Shown piece by piece: positions 9,084 through 18,189 of a stretch of DNA of 64,000 nt. The stretch's first letter is position 1; every line of letters begins with the position of its first letter. The notes beneath the pieces are model-generated. The model did not search any database and had not been told where the DNA came from. It saw only the letters and a list, made by a program, of their open reading frames with translations. Source of the stretch: Methylophilus medardensis (GTDB lineage: Bacteria > Pseudomonadota > Gammaproteobacteria > Burkholderiales > Methylophilaceae); NCBI RefSeq assembly GCF_006363915.1, contig NZ_CP040946.1; one strand, 5' to 3'. Position numbers and translations under genes: made by a program.

Positions 9084-10227
9084 AAGATTTTAGTAATAAG
9101 CTTTGCATGGTACGTTTATAGGTTTCTTTGAGGGGCTCGATGTCAGCCACTGCCACACATTCATTGAGTTTATGGATGGTGGCATTGAGCGGCCCAAATT
9201 CAATCACTTCCTGACAGATGTCGGCAATAAACCGCCCGTCAGAGGTGCCGCCGGTGGTGGATAAGTCAGGCGTTACACCATAGCTTTCTCTAATGGCTTG
9301 ACTAATGGCTTCGACCAGTTGGCCACGCGGCGTAATGTAAGACTGGTTATGTTCCCACACGAGCGTGTATTCAAACCCGTGGCTGTCTAGAATGGCATGC
9401 ACCCGTGAGCGCAGGCTCTCCTCAGAGCTGCCTTGTCCGTCTACAGCGGGGCAATAGCGAAAGTTAAACAGAATCTCCACGTGACCAGGCACGACATTGG
9501 TAGCGCCGGTGCCACCATTGATATTTGAAATTTGCCAAGAGGTTGGCGGGAAATATTCGTTGCCATGGTCCCATACCGTTTCGACCATTTCTTTGATCGC
9601 TGGCGCGGCTAAATGAATTGGGTTTTTGACCAGGTGCGGATAGGCGATGTGGCCTTGCACGCCTTTGACGATGAGTTTGCCTGAGAGCGAACCACGGCGG
9701 CCATTTTTAATCATGTCGCCCACCACTTTATTACTGGTGGGTTCCCCGACGATGCAGTAATCAAACCTTTCGCCGCGCGCTTGTAGCGCTTCGACCACTT
9801 TTACCGTACCCTCAATCGCAATGCCTTCTTCGTCAGCCGTGATGAGTAAGCCGATCGAGCCTGGATGGTCAGGATATTCGCTGACAAACGCCTCAATGCT
9901 GGTGATGAAAGCGGCCAGTGAGGTTTTCATGTCTGCCGCCCCGCGCGCATACAGCATGCCGTCTTTAATAGTGGGTTCAAATGGAGGGGTATGCCATTGG
10001 TCCAGCGGCCCGGTCGGTACCACATCGGTATGGCCAGCGAACACAATGAGCGGGGCCGTATTCCCCCGACGGGCATAGAAGTTATCAACCGCACCAAAGC
10101 GCATGCGCTCGATCTTGAATCCAAGCGGTTCTAGACGCGCGATCATGGCCTCCTGACAGCCTGCATCCCCCGGTGTGAGCGAGCGGCGTTTGAGTAAATC
10201 AATGGCAAAATCCAGTGTGTTTGACAT
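9073..10227 (-). CDS. dapE: Succinyl-diaminopimelate desuccinylase
   Basis: DapE removes succinate from N-succinyl-LL-diaminopimelate in the lysine and cell-wall diaminopimelate pathway. The 384-residue protein shows the M20 zinc-peptidase motifs: VFAGHTDVVPTGP (metal His and catalytic Asp), YARGAADMKTSLAAF, LLITADEEG (catalytic Glu followed by a metal ligand), IVGEPTS, and near the C-terminus EFGPLNATIHKLNE with the last metal His. The upstream partner dapD is about 2.7 kb away on the same strand, separated by a GGDEF/EAL gene. It overlaps prmB downstream and lies 5 bp after the YffB-like gene, suggesting an operon. Confidence 0.96.
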   Translation of the reverse strand: MSNTLDFAIDLLKRRSLTPGDAGCQEAMIARLEPLGFKIERMRFGAVDNFYARRGNTAPLIVFAGHTDVVPTGPLDQWHTPPFEPTIKDGMLYARGAADMKTSLAAFITSIEAFVSEYPDHPGSIGLLITADEEGIAIEGTVKVVEALQARGERFDYCIVGEPTSNKVVGDMIKNGRRGSLSGKLIVKGVQGHIAYPHLVKNPIHLAAPAIKEMVETVWDHGNEYFPPTSWQISNINGGTGATNVVPGHVEILFNFRYCPAVDGQGSSEESLRSRVHAILDSHGFEYTLVWEHNQSYITPRGQLVEAISQAIRESYGVTPDLSTTGGTSDGRFIADICQEVIEFGPLNATIHKLNECVAVADIEPLKETYKRTMQSLLLKSYDR

Positions 10228-10232
10228 AGGTG

Positions 10233-10586
10233 TTATTCTTTGGCAAAGAGTTGCACATAATCAGCTTCTTTAAAGCCGATGGTGATGATTTGATGGTCTT
10301 TCATTACGATTGGTCGCTTAATGACTGACGTTTTTTCTTGCATGAGGGTTTGCGCAGAAGCTGCATCTATCACGGCATTTTTCTCGGCGTCACTGAGGTT
10401 TCGCCAAGTCATGCCACTGCGATTGATTAATTTTTCCCATGGTTGCTGTTGTAACCATGACTGCGCGGTTGCGGTATCCAGCCCCAGCTTTTTAAAATCA
10501 TGAAATTCGTATTGAATAGCGTGTTGGTCCAACCAATCGCGCGCTTTTTTGACCGTGTTGCAGTTAGGAATGCCGTACAGTTTCAT
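10233..10586 (-). CDS. ArsC/Spx-superfamily protein, YffB-like
   Basis: A 117-residue thioredoxin-fold protein of the ArsC-like family (YffB type). The N-terminus MKLYGIPNCNTVKKARDWLD carries a single Cys in the PNCNTVKKA motif. It lacks the extra cysteines and arginines expected of a true arsenate reductase, so arsenate reduction is unlikely. YffB-like genes commonly sit immediately upstream of dapE, as here with a 5-bp gap, and their function is not established. The longer C-terminus ends VMKDHQIITIGFKEADYVQLF, a family signature. Confidence 0.88.
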   Translation of the reverse strand: MKLYGIPNCNTVKKARDWLDQHAIQYEFHDFKKLGLDTATAQSWLQQQPWEKLINRSGMTWRNLSDAEKNAVIDAASAQTLMQEKTSVIKRPIVMKDHQIITIGFKEADYVQLFAKE

Positions 10587-10666
10587 GACGATCTGATCTG
10601 GTAAAAATGGTATTTTACCAGCCAGTGCGCAGGGCGTTGTAATTTATTCTTACAGTGGGTGGGGAC

Positions 10667-12739
10667 TTAGAACAGACTTTGCGTAGTAGATTTGAGTTGC
10701 AACTCACTAAACACATCAAACAGAAATTGTTGCTCAACCGGCTTGGAAAAAAGAAAGCCCTGCATTTGATCACAACCGATGCTGACTAATGCTTTGCGTT
10801 GCGCTTCGTCCTCGACGCCTTCCGCCACCACGTTGAGGTCTAGTGCATGCGCGAGCTTAACAATCGCTTCAACAATCGAGAGTGCCGTATGAGAACCACC
10901 CACGCCTTTGGTCAGGGTGCGGTCGAGTTTCACTTCGCTGATCTCGAGGTCTTGCAAATGCATCAGGCTAAACGGGTGCAGACCAAAATCATCTAACGAG
11001 ATTTTTAAGCCTTGGCGTTTAAAGTGGCGTAAGGTCTCTTTAAACTGTGTCTGGTGATGAATGGCGTTGGTTTCGGATACTTCTAGAATCAGGTTGCGCG
11101 CTTCAACCTGATGTTGCTCAAGAAACGACTGAATCAGTGAACCAAGCTGTTTATTGCGGAACTGTTGATTAGACATGTTGACTGAAATGCTGAGGTCGAT
11201 GCCACGATCACGCGCCTGCTTGATCGTGCTGCACGCTTGCGAAATGACCCAGGCATTGATTTCTTCAATCATGCCAAAGCGCTCAGCGGCTTCAATAAAG
11301 CTATTGGGTGAAAGTAGCCCACGTGTGGGGTGTTGCCAGCGCAACAGCGCTTCTGCGCCATGTGCGAGCCGGGTCAGTGCATCCACTTTGGGTTGAAACA
11401 ATAACCTGAACTCTTGCTGCGTAATTGCTTGCTTGAGTTCAACCCGCGTTTGCTGCATTTCATCGGAGGCCTGCTCAATCTCGGCATCAAAAAAACGGTA
11501 TTGGTTTTTACCGTTTTCTTTGGCTTTGTACATGGCTGCATCTGCATTCAGTTTGAGTTTTTGCAGATTGCCATCTTGCGGATACATAGAGACCCCGATC
11601 GAACACGAGATTTCAATGACATGATCTTCAATAATGAACGTCTCGCGCAAGGCATCCACGATGCGTTGTATCACTGTGACCACACTCTGGTGACTCTCGA
11701 TTTCACTCAAAACAGCGATAAATTCGTCCCCACCCGCGCGTGCGACATAATCGCAATTACGGATGGCGTTACTAATCCGTTTGGATACTTCAATCAGTAG
11801 CAGGTCACCAATATGATGACCAAATTGGTCGTTCACCGGCTTGAAATGATCCAGATCGATGTAGGCCAGCGCCAGAGACTCGCCATTGCGGTCACAGCGC
11901 TTGGCACTGATAATCAGATGCTGATTTAAGGCGTCGCGATTGGGCAGGTGTGTGAGTGGGTCATAGGCTAAAAACTTTTTATTGACCGTTTGGGTGTTGC
12001 GGAACGTCAGCTTACTTTGCGTAATGTCGACATTGCGCTCATAAAAAATGACCAAAATAAACGAGGTGATAAACAATAGTACCGGCACCAGAACCAGTAA
12101 TAACATTAGGTAGTTGCCCGCTTGGTCGGTGGGTTGACCAATTAGCATGTTGTTGTGCACGATACTCAGGTTGATGGCGGTATGAGAGGCCAAAAAGCCT
12201 AGTGCAATTTCAACAGAAAACATCCATTTGAGTCGCTTCAGCGCTTGTCCCTCGTAGCTTTTTAACCAGAGAATGGTCACGATGGCCAAGGCTGAGGTTA
12301 AGCAAGCCAAAAAGAGCGCGAATAATGCGGTCCAAGTATCAATGCGTATGTTAATGGCGCCCGCGCTAATCTGAAAAAAATACGAAAGTAGATAACCACT
12401 GACCCCAGCGGCTAAGGAGGCGTACAACAAATCACGCAAAGGTAGTTTTTTCTGGTTGGCGGTTTTGAGTAACGACAATGAAAGCAGATATGCGCAAAGC
12501 ACACTGCCGATAAAATCCACCGGATGCTGGGTGATTTTAGGAATGTTGTCAGCGGCTAACTGATAGCCGGTATGCAGGGCGAAAATACCTGCAGCGGTCA
12601 GTGCTGAATATTTTTTTAGCAGCGTTTCATGATCTCTGGTGGCCACCAAGCGCAAACGATCCACGAGCTTAAATGCAAAAAAACATCCGATGACACTGGA
12701 TGTGAATAGCAGCAAAATAAGCATATGGGTTGGGATCAT
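10667..12739 (-). CDS. Multi-TM GGDEF-EAL protein with an altered EAL loop
   Basis: A 690-residue membrane protein. The first 230 residues contain about seven TM helices with HTGYQL and SHTAIN segments that faintly recall the MHYT integral sensor domain. A GGDEF domain follows (YDPLTHLPNRDAL, then RAGGDEFIAVLSE at about residue 338), then an EAL domain (GAEALLRWQHP at about 465, VSETNAI, DDFG at about 581, AEGVEDEAQ). The GGDEF and EAL signatures are intact. However, the usual TGYSS after DDFG is replaced by LHPFSLMHL, changing loop 6, which normally helps dimerisation and metal binding. Phosphodiesterase activity is therefore uncertain. It stands alone between dapD and the dapE operon. The start is ATG at 12739. 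Confidence 0.88.
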   Translation of the reverse strand: MIPTHMLILLLFTSSVIGCFFAFKLVDRLRLVATRDHETLLKKYSALTAAGIFALHTGYQLAADNIPKITQHPVDFIGSVLCAYLLSLSLLKTANQKKLPLRDLLYASLAAGVSGYLLSYFFQISAGAINIRIDTWTALFALFLACLTSALAIVTILWLKSYEGQALKRLKWMFSVEIALGFLASHTAINLSIVHNNMLIGQPTDQAGNYLMLLLVLVPVLLFITSFILVIFYERNVDITQSKLTFRNTQTVNKKFLAYDPLTHLPNRDALNQHLIISAKRCDRNGESLALAYIDLDHFKPVNDQFGHHIGDLLLIEVSKRISNAIRNCDYVARAGGDEFIAVLSEIESHQSVVTVIQRIVDALRETFIIEDHVIEISCSIGVSMYPQDGNLQKLKLNADAAMYKAKENGKNQYRFFDAEIEQASDEMQQTRVELKQAITQQEFRLLFQPKVDALTRLAHGAEALLRWQHPTRGLLSPNSFIEAAERFGMIEEINAWVISQACSTIKQARDRGIDLSISVNMSNQQFRNKQLGSLIQSFLEQHQVEARNLILEVSETNAIHHQTQFKETLRHFKRQGLKISLDDFGLHPFSLMHLQDLEISEVKLDRTLTKGVGGSHTALSIVEAIVKLAHALDLNVVAEGVEDEAQRKALVSIGCDQMQGFLFSKPVEQQFLFDVFSELQLKSTTQSLF

Positions 12740-12933
12740 AAAAAATGCACGGTCATTTTTGGTTGTGAGTTGTGTGACGCTACTGCCTATGATTACTTAA
12801 CGATTGATTCTCCGCATTAAAACACTGACGACACCATCATACTGCTTGAGAACGCCTCTTCATAACGGCCTGCGACTGCCATAACTTGAGGGCAGGGCAG
12901 GCAGATACGCAAATGACGCTCTGTTAAAAGACC

Positions 12934-13761
12934 TTAGATGCCACGTAATAATTCGTTGATACCGACTTTGCCTAAGGTTTTAGCATCGACCTTCTTCACA
13001 ATGACTGCGCAATATAAGCTGTATTTCCCGTCGCTAGAAGGTAAGTTGCCAGAAACCACGACTGAGCCTGCAGGCACACGGCCAAAGTGAACCTCGCCGG
13101 TCTCGCGGTCATAGATCTTGGTCGATTGACCAATATAAACGCCCATCGAAATCACGCAGTTGTCTTCAACCACAACGCCTTCAACGACTTCTGAACGCGC
13201 GCCGACAAAGCAATTGTCACCAATAATCGTTGGGCCAGCTTGTACCGGCTCGAGCACGCCGCCAATACCGACGCCGCCTGATAAGTGCACGTTTTTACCG
13301 ATCTGCGCGCAGGAACCAACAGTCGCCCAAGTGTCTACCATGGTGCCCTCGCCGACATAAGCGCCGATATTGACGTAAGACGGCATCAATACCGCATTTT
13401 TACCAATAAAGGAGCCTTTGCGGACGATGGCATTTGGCACCACGCGGAAGCCGCCTGCTTTGAAGTCTTCTTCGCTGTAGCTGGCAAATTTTGGATCGAC
13501 TTTGTCAAAATAACGCGTCACACCATCATCCATCAGGGTGTTATCTTTTAAACGGAAAGATAACAACACTGCTTTTTTCAGCCATTGGTGGGTTTCCCAT
13601 TGCTGCGTGTCACCAATGCGGCTAGCCACGCGCAATTTACCGGCATCCAGATCGTCTAACACAGAGGCCACGGTGGCTTTGATTTCGGCGGCTGCATTGG
13701 CAGGGTTGATGTTGGCGCGGTCTTCAAAAGCCGCTTCAATAATGCTTTGACGTGGATCCAT
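12934..13761 (-). CDS. dapD: Tetrahydrodipicolinate N-succinyltransferase
   Basis: DapD transfers succinate from succinyl-CoA to tetrahydrodipicolinate in lysine/diaminopimelate synthesis. The 275-residue protein has the helical N-terminal domain (FEDRANINPANA) and a left-handed beta-helix made of hexapeptide repeats (VPNAIVRKGSFIGKNAVLMP, VGARSEVVEGVVVEDNCVIS), ending in the typical tail GKVGINELLRGI. The length and order match the family closely. An AAGAGAA purine stretch precedes the ATG. The region between it and the downstream GGDEF/EAL gene is about 190 bp and shows no clear terminator. Confidence 0.97.
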   Translation of the reverse strand: MDPRQSIIEAAFEDRANINPANAAAEIKATVASVLDDLDAGKLRVASRIGDTQQWETHQWLKKAVLLSFRLKDNTLMDDGVTRYFDKVDPKFASYSEEDFKAGGFRVVPNAIVRKGSFIGKNAVLMPSYVNIGAYVGEGTMVDTWATVGSCAQIGKNVHLSGGVGIGGVLEPVQAGPTIIGDNCFVGARSEVVEGVVVEDNCVISMGVYIGQSTKIYDRETGEVHFGRVPAGSVVVSGNLPSSDGKYSLYCAVIVKKVDAKTLGKVGINELLRGI

Positions 13762-13863
13762 GATGTTCTCTTGTTCGGTTAAATAACAGTGAAACCCGAA
13801 ATTTTAACCTAATTTTGACGGGTCAGGGGCAGCGCATCGCGGCCCGCCCCAGTCAAGTGAGTT

Positions 13864-14676
13864 TTATTTGCTTTTGCTCGCGAGGTAAAACGGCATCACT
13901 TTAGGGGTTAATGCTTGTAGATCCTTGATGCGGTTTTCGCTCGAAGGGTGTGTGCTCAAAAATTCTGGCGGCGCCTCTTTGTTGGTCGCCATCATTTTTT
14001 TCCACAGGCTGACGGCAGCTTCTGGGTTGTACCCTGCGCGCGCGGCTAACTCCAGCCCCATTCGGTCAGCTTCTCTCTCTTGTTCACGACCATTTGGCAA
14101 AGAAAAAAGAAGCTGGCTACCCATGCCTGCGCCTTGGGCAGCCATGCTGCCGGCGGTGCCGCCGACAAACGCCGCCAGCGCTTGCAGGCCAAATTGCTGA
14201 ATGTAGGCTTGTGACATTCGTTCACGTCCATGCTCGCGTAACGCATGCGCGATTTCATGACCGATCACCGCCGCCAGTTCATCGTCGGTGGCATTGAGTT
14301 TTTCGGCCAACCCAGAAAACATCATGATTTTGCCACCAGGCATGCAATAGGCATTCAGTTGATCATTTTTTTCGACATTGACTTCCCATTTCCATTTGGC
14401 AGCATCTGGTCTGAACACAGCCACTTGTGCGATCAGGCGGTGGGAGATAGTCGACACGCGATTCAGTAAGGGTTTGTCTGCATTGAGCGTATTTTTCTTT
14501 TCGGCTGCTTGCAGCGTTTGCGTATAAGACTGGGCAGACATCTTGTCTACAGTGGCCGATGGCAGCAATAACAGTTGGCTGCGCTGCACGCCTGAAACGC
14601 TGTTATTGGTAGTACTGGCACAGGCCGATAACAACGCACACAGGCTGACGATTGAAAGCATTTTGACATTAAACAT
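13864..14676 (-). CDS. M48-family lipoprotein metalloprotease, LoiP/YcaL-like
   Basis: A 270-residue exported zinc protease. The signal peptide ends in the lipobox LLSAC (Cys about residue 19), predicting attachment to a membrane facing the periplasm. The M48 active site is HEIAHALREHGRERM (about residue 140), with the third zinc ligand in the following NGREQEREADRMGLELAARAGY. The C-terminus STHPSSENRI is also typical. Family members (LoiP, YcaL, BepA-related) take part in outer-membrane protein quality control, and a similar role is inferred here. It lies downstream of dapD on the opposite side from its promoter and is probably an independent gene. Confidence 0.92.
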   Translation of the reverse strand: MFNVKMLSIVSLCALLSACASTTNNSVSGVQRSQLLLLPSATVDKMSAQSYTQTLQAAEKKNTLNADKPLLNRVSTISHRLIAQVAVFRPDAAKWKWEVNVEKNDQLNAYCMPGGKIMMFSGLAEKLNATDDELAAVIGHEIAHALREHGRERMSQAYIQQFGLQALAAFVGGTAGSMAAQGAGMGSQLLFSLPNGREQEREADRMGLELAARAGYNPEAAVSLWKKMMATNKEAPPEFLSTHPSSENRIKDLQALTPKVMPFYLASKSK

Positions 14677-14802
14677 AGGGTTTCCTCACACAAGAGTGCG
14701 ACGCTGTTTTGCCAGCACATCGCACTGGTTGATGCATTGCAATAAGTAAAAAAGTGTATTTTACGCCAGGACGATGCCGCTGCGTGCGGCATGCCATCAG
14801 GT

Positions 14803-16686
14803 TTATATTTTCACTTGTGAGCCGAGCTCGACTACCCGATTGGGCGGTAACTTGAATTGGTTAGTGATGGTTTCGGCGGTTCTGAACAAGCCGATGAAGA
14901 TCTTTTTGCGCCAAAAAGCCATGCCGGGCTTGTCGGACGCAATCAGACTCTCTTTACCGACAAAGAATGAGGTATCCATCGCATCCATGGTTAATCCTAA
15001 GGCCTCTGTCAGCACCAAATCTCTGGGCAGGTCTGGCTCGTCCATATAGCCATAGCGCAAGGTGACGCGATAAAAGCCATAAGGCAACACCTCGACCGCA
15101 ACCCGCTCTTCGCGGCTGGTATAGGGGTAATCCTCAAAGCGCACCGTCAGGATGACCATGGTCTCGTGGAGCACCTTGTTGTGTTTGAGATTGTGCAGCA
15201 AGGCATGCGGCACGCCGTCCGGGTTGGGCGTCATAAATACGCCCGCCCCATTGACGCGGGCTGGCGGATGGGCGCCAATGGCTTGAATAAAAGGAATCAG
15301 CTCCATCGACTCTGATTTCAAAATGCTATATAACAACCGGCGGCCCGTTTTCCAGGTACGCATCAGGGTGAAAATAATCAGACCAATCAGCAATGGCACC
15401 CAGCCACCATCCGGTATTTTGAGAATATTGGCGGCGAAGAAGGAGAGGTCAATCACCAAGAATAAGGTAATCAAACAAGCGGTTTTAAGTTTGCTCCAGC
15501 CCCACAGGTGATGAAAGACCACCGCTGCCAGTAAGGTGGTAATCACCATATCGCCAGTCACGGCGATGCCATAGGCGGCGGCTAGGTCGCCTGAACTGCC
15601 AAAAATAAGCACCAGCCCCATGACGGCGACCATCAGCCCCCAGTTGACACGTGGCATGTAGACTTGACCCTCTGTTTTTTCAGAGGTGTGTGCCACATGC
15701 ATTCGTGGAATAAAGCCTAGTTGTAAGGCTTGGCGCGAGACAGAAAACGCCCCCGTAATCACGGCTTGAGATGCAATGACGGTGGCAAGGGTGGCTAACA
15801 GGATGAGTGGGAATAGGGCCCAATCCGGGGCCAGGTGGTAAAAAGGGTTTTGAATCGATTCTGGTTCGGCCAGAATGAGCGCGCCTTGCCCAAAGTAATT
15901 GCAGATCAACGCGGGCAATACAAATAAAAACCAAGCCAATCGAATGGGTTTGCGGCCAAAATGGCCCATATCGGCATAAAGTGCTTCAGCGCCAGTGACC
16001 GCGAGCACCACGGCACCCAGTGCAATAAAAGCAATTTTGGGTTGGGTGTAAAAAAACATGAACGCGTAAGAGGGGCTCAAGGCCTTGAGGATCTCTGGAT
16101 GGTGGTTGATGTTGATCACACCAAGAATGCCCAGCACCGCAAACCAAGTGAGCATGATCGGGCCGAAAAATGCACCCACCACTGCAGTCCCCTTGCTCTG
16201 GGCCCAAAACAATAGAAACAGCACGAAAAGTGTGATCGGTACAATCCAGCTATCGAGCTGCGGCGCAGCCACTTCTAGACCTTCAACCGCTGACAGCACT
16301 GAAATGGCGGGCGTAATCATGCCGTCAGCGTAAAACATACAGGCACCAATAATGCCCAGCATCATGATGCGTTTGCGTTGGTCCGGCTCACCGCCGGCAT
16401 AGCGGCTGGCTAATGACAATAGCGCCATGATGCCGCCTTCGCCACGGTTGTCGGCACGCATAATAAAAGCGACGTATTTAAACGATACGATCAGCAATAA
16501 CGCCCAAGTGATTAACGACAAAATGCCGTACACGTTGTCTTGTGTGAGTAGTAGGGGATGGTGCCCGACCGCAAACACTTCTTTCATGGTGTAGAGGGGG
16601 CTGGTGCCAATATCCCCGAAAACGACGCCAAGCGCGGCGAGGGCCATGGTGTGGAGCGCCGTTTGCTGATTTTTTGTGTGGTCCAT
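14803..16686 (-). CDS. kup: Low-affinity potassium transport protein Kup
   Basis: Kup is an inner-membrane potassium/proton symporter. Starting at ATG 16686 (MDHTKNQQTALHTMALAALG) the protein has 627 residues, close to the family norm. It shows the signature GVVFGDIGTSPLYTMKEVF, about twelve TM helices over the first 450 residues, RADNRGEGGIMALL and a cytoplasmic C-terminal tail of about 170 residues. The open frame extends to 16878, but those extra 64 residues would overlap xseA and look unlike a Kup N-terminus. It is 115 bp downstream of xseA on the same strand. Confidence 0.95.
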   Translation of the reverse strand: MDHTKNQQTALHTMALAALGVVFGDIGTSPLYTMKEVFAVGHHPLLLTQDNVYGILSLITWALLLIVSFKYVAFIMRADNRGEGGIMALLSLASRYAGGEPDQRKRIMMLGIIGACMFYADGMITPAISVLSAVEGLEVAAPQLDSWIVPITLFVLFLLFWAQSKGTAVVGAFFGPIMLTWFAVLGILGVININHHPEILKALSPSYAFMFFYTQPKIAFIALGAVVLAVTGAEALYADMGHFGRKPIRLAWFLFVLPALICNYFGQGALILAEPESIQNPFYHLAPDWALFPLILLATLATVIASQAVITGAFSVSRQALQLGFIPRMHVAHTSEKTEGQVYMPRVNWGLMVAVMGLVLIFGSSGDLAAAYGIAVTGDMVITTLLAAVVFHHLWGWSKLKTACLITLFLVIDLSFFAANILKIPDGGWVPLLIGLIIFTLMRTWKTGRRLLYSILKSESMELIPFIQAIGAHPPARVNGAGVFMTPNPDGVPHALLHNLKHNKVLHETMVILTVRFEDYPYTSREERVAVEVLPYGFYRVTLRYGYMDEPDLPRDLVLTEALGLTMDAMDTSFFVGKESLIASDKPGMAFWRKKIFIGLFRTAETITNQFKLPPNRVVELGSQVKI

Positions 16687-16801
16687 TGTGTGAACAGCTA
16701 AAAACAAACGCCCATTATCAGTCAATTTTAAAGCTTCACCAAAACATTTGGCGCAAATAATATCTGCAGTAGATTGATTTGTGGGGGAATCGACGAAAAG
16801 C

Positions 16802-18022
16802 CTACGCTTTGGGCGGCAGCAATTGCGTGACCACGACCTTTGCCTCGCCTTGGTGCAAGGTGACCCGTAGGGGTTCATGCAGGCTTAACGCGGCGGTGTC
16901 GGTGATCGCGTGGCCTTGTGCGTTTTTGACAATGGCATAGCCTCTGGCCAACACTTGGTGCGGGTTCAATTGTTGTAGGCTGTTGGCATACGATTGCAGG
17001 AGACGCTGCTGACGGTGTAGTTGTTGCTGCATCGCCAGTGTGAGGCGATGTTGCCACTGCTTAACTGTCTGTGTTTGTTGTTGCAACTGCTGTGCAGGTG
17101 AAATCAGTCTGCGCGATAAATAGTCTAGTGTCTGTGCATGCTGGCGCAACAGGGATTGCATGGTGCGCATGAGGTTATGCCGCGATTGCATCACCTGTTG
17201 GCGCAGCTGCGATTGGTCCGGGCAGGCCAGCTCCGCCGCCGCTGTTGGGGTGGCTGCGCGCAGGTCTGCGACAAAATCCACGATGGTAAAATCGGTTTCA
17301 TGGCCCACACCGCTGATGGTGGGTAAGCGACAATCGGCCACAGCACGCGCGACAACTTCTTCGTTAAATGACCACAAATCCTCAATACTGCCCCCGCCTC
17401 GGCAAATCAGCAGTGTATCGACCTCTTGCCGCTGGTCTGCCAACCCTATTGCTTGCGCGATGCGCGCTGCAGCGTCCTTGCCTTGTACCGGCGTCGGGTA
17501 GATGACCACACCCATGCCAGGATAGCGTCTGCGGATCGCTGTCAGCACATCGCGTAAGGCAGCGGCATCGGGCGAGGTGACCACGCCGATGCGTTGGGGA
17601 TTGGTCGGGATGGTTTGTTTGCGTGACACATCGAACAGGCCTTCCGCTTGCAGGCGTTGTTTTAATTGCTCAAATGCCTCGTATAAGCGCCCCAAGCCAG
17701 CTGGTTGCATAAATTCAACGGTGAGTTGAAAGTCACCCCTGGCCTCATACAAAGTCACGGTTGCCCGGGCCTCGATGAGATCACCTTCTCGCGGCATGCG
17801 ATCAACCAGACTATTTCGGCCTTTAAACATCACGCAACGCACCTGTGCGCGATCATCCTTCAGCGAAAAATACCAGTGACCACTGGCCGCGCGGGTGAAA
17901 TTGGAGATCTCGCCACTGATCCAAAATAGTGGAAAGCTGGTTTCGAGCAGCTCCTTGGTCAGCCTCGTCAGGTCGCTGACATTCAAGATTTGTTTAATAG
18001 GTGTCGATAACGGATTGGACAT
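16802..18022 (-). CDS. xseA: Exodeoxyribonuclease VII large subunit
   Basis: XseA is the catalytic subunit of exonuclease VII, which degrades single-stranded DNA from both ends together with XseB. The 406-residue protein has the N-terminal OB fold (LFWISGEISNFTRAASGHWY, FSLKDDRAQVRCVMF) and the catalytic core with GVVTSPDAAALRDVL, ICRGGGSIEDLWSFNEE and SGVGHETDFTIVDFVADLRA, followed by a Gln-rich helical region (about residues 280-360), as in other XseA proteins. xseB is not adjacent. It is divergent from the lytic transglycosylase gene. Confidence 0.95.
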   Translation of the reverse strand: MSNPLSTPIKQILNVSDLTRLTKELLETSFPLFWISGEISNFTRAASGHWYFSLKDDRAQVRCVMFKGRNSLVDRMPREGDLIEARATVTLYEARGDFQLTVEFMQPAGLGRLYEAFEQLKQRLQAEGLFDVSRKQTIPTNPQRIGVVTSPDAAALRDVLTAIRRRYPGMGVVIYPTPVQGKDAAARIAQAIGLADQRQEVDTLLICRGGGSIEDLWSFNEEVVARAVADCRLPTISGVGHETDFTIVDFVADLRAATPTAAAELACPDQSQLRQQVMQSRHNLMRTMQSLLRQHAQTLDYLSRRLISPAQQLQQQTQTVKQWQHRLTLAMQQQLHRQQRLLQSYANSLQQLNPHQVLARGYAIVKNAQGHAITDTAALSLHEPLRVTLHQGEAKVVVTQLLPPKA

Positions 18023-18189
18023 AGCTGGCTATTATCCAACAGCCGCTTGCGATTTGGCTACGCTTTTTGATCAAAAGCCAAGCTGACTTTTGCTAGAAAC
18101 AAACTGTGAATGGCGTTTGGAGCTATGTGCCAAGCGATTGAGCCATCGTATTTTGGAATCGGCGCACAAAGAGAGGAACTAAAATTAGC

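Noticed and set aside
16687..16878. Longer start for kup adding 64 residues
   Set aside because: It overlaps the 3' end of xseA, and the added residues (Cys/Arg/Lys-rich) do not resemble a Kup N-terminus; ATG 16686 begins right before the family motif.
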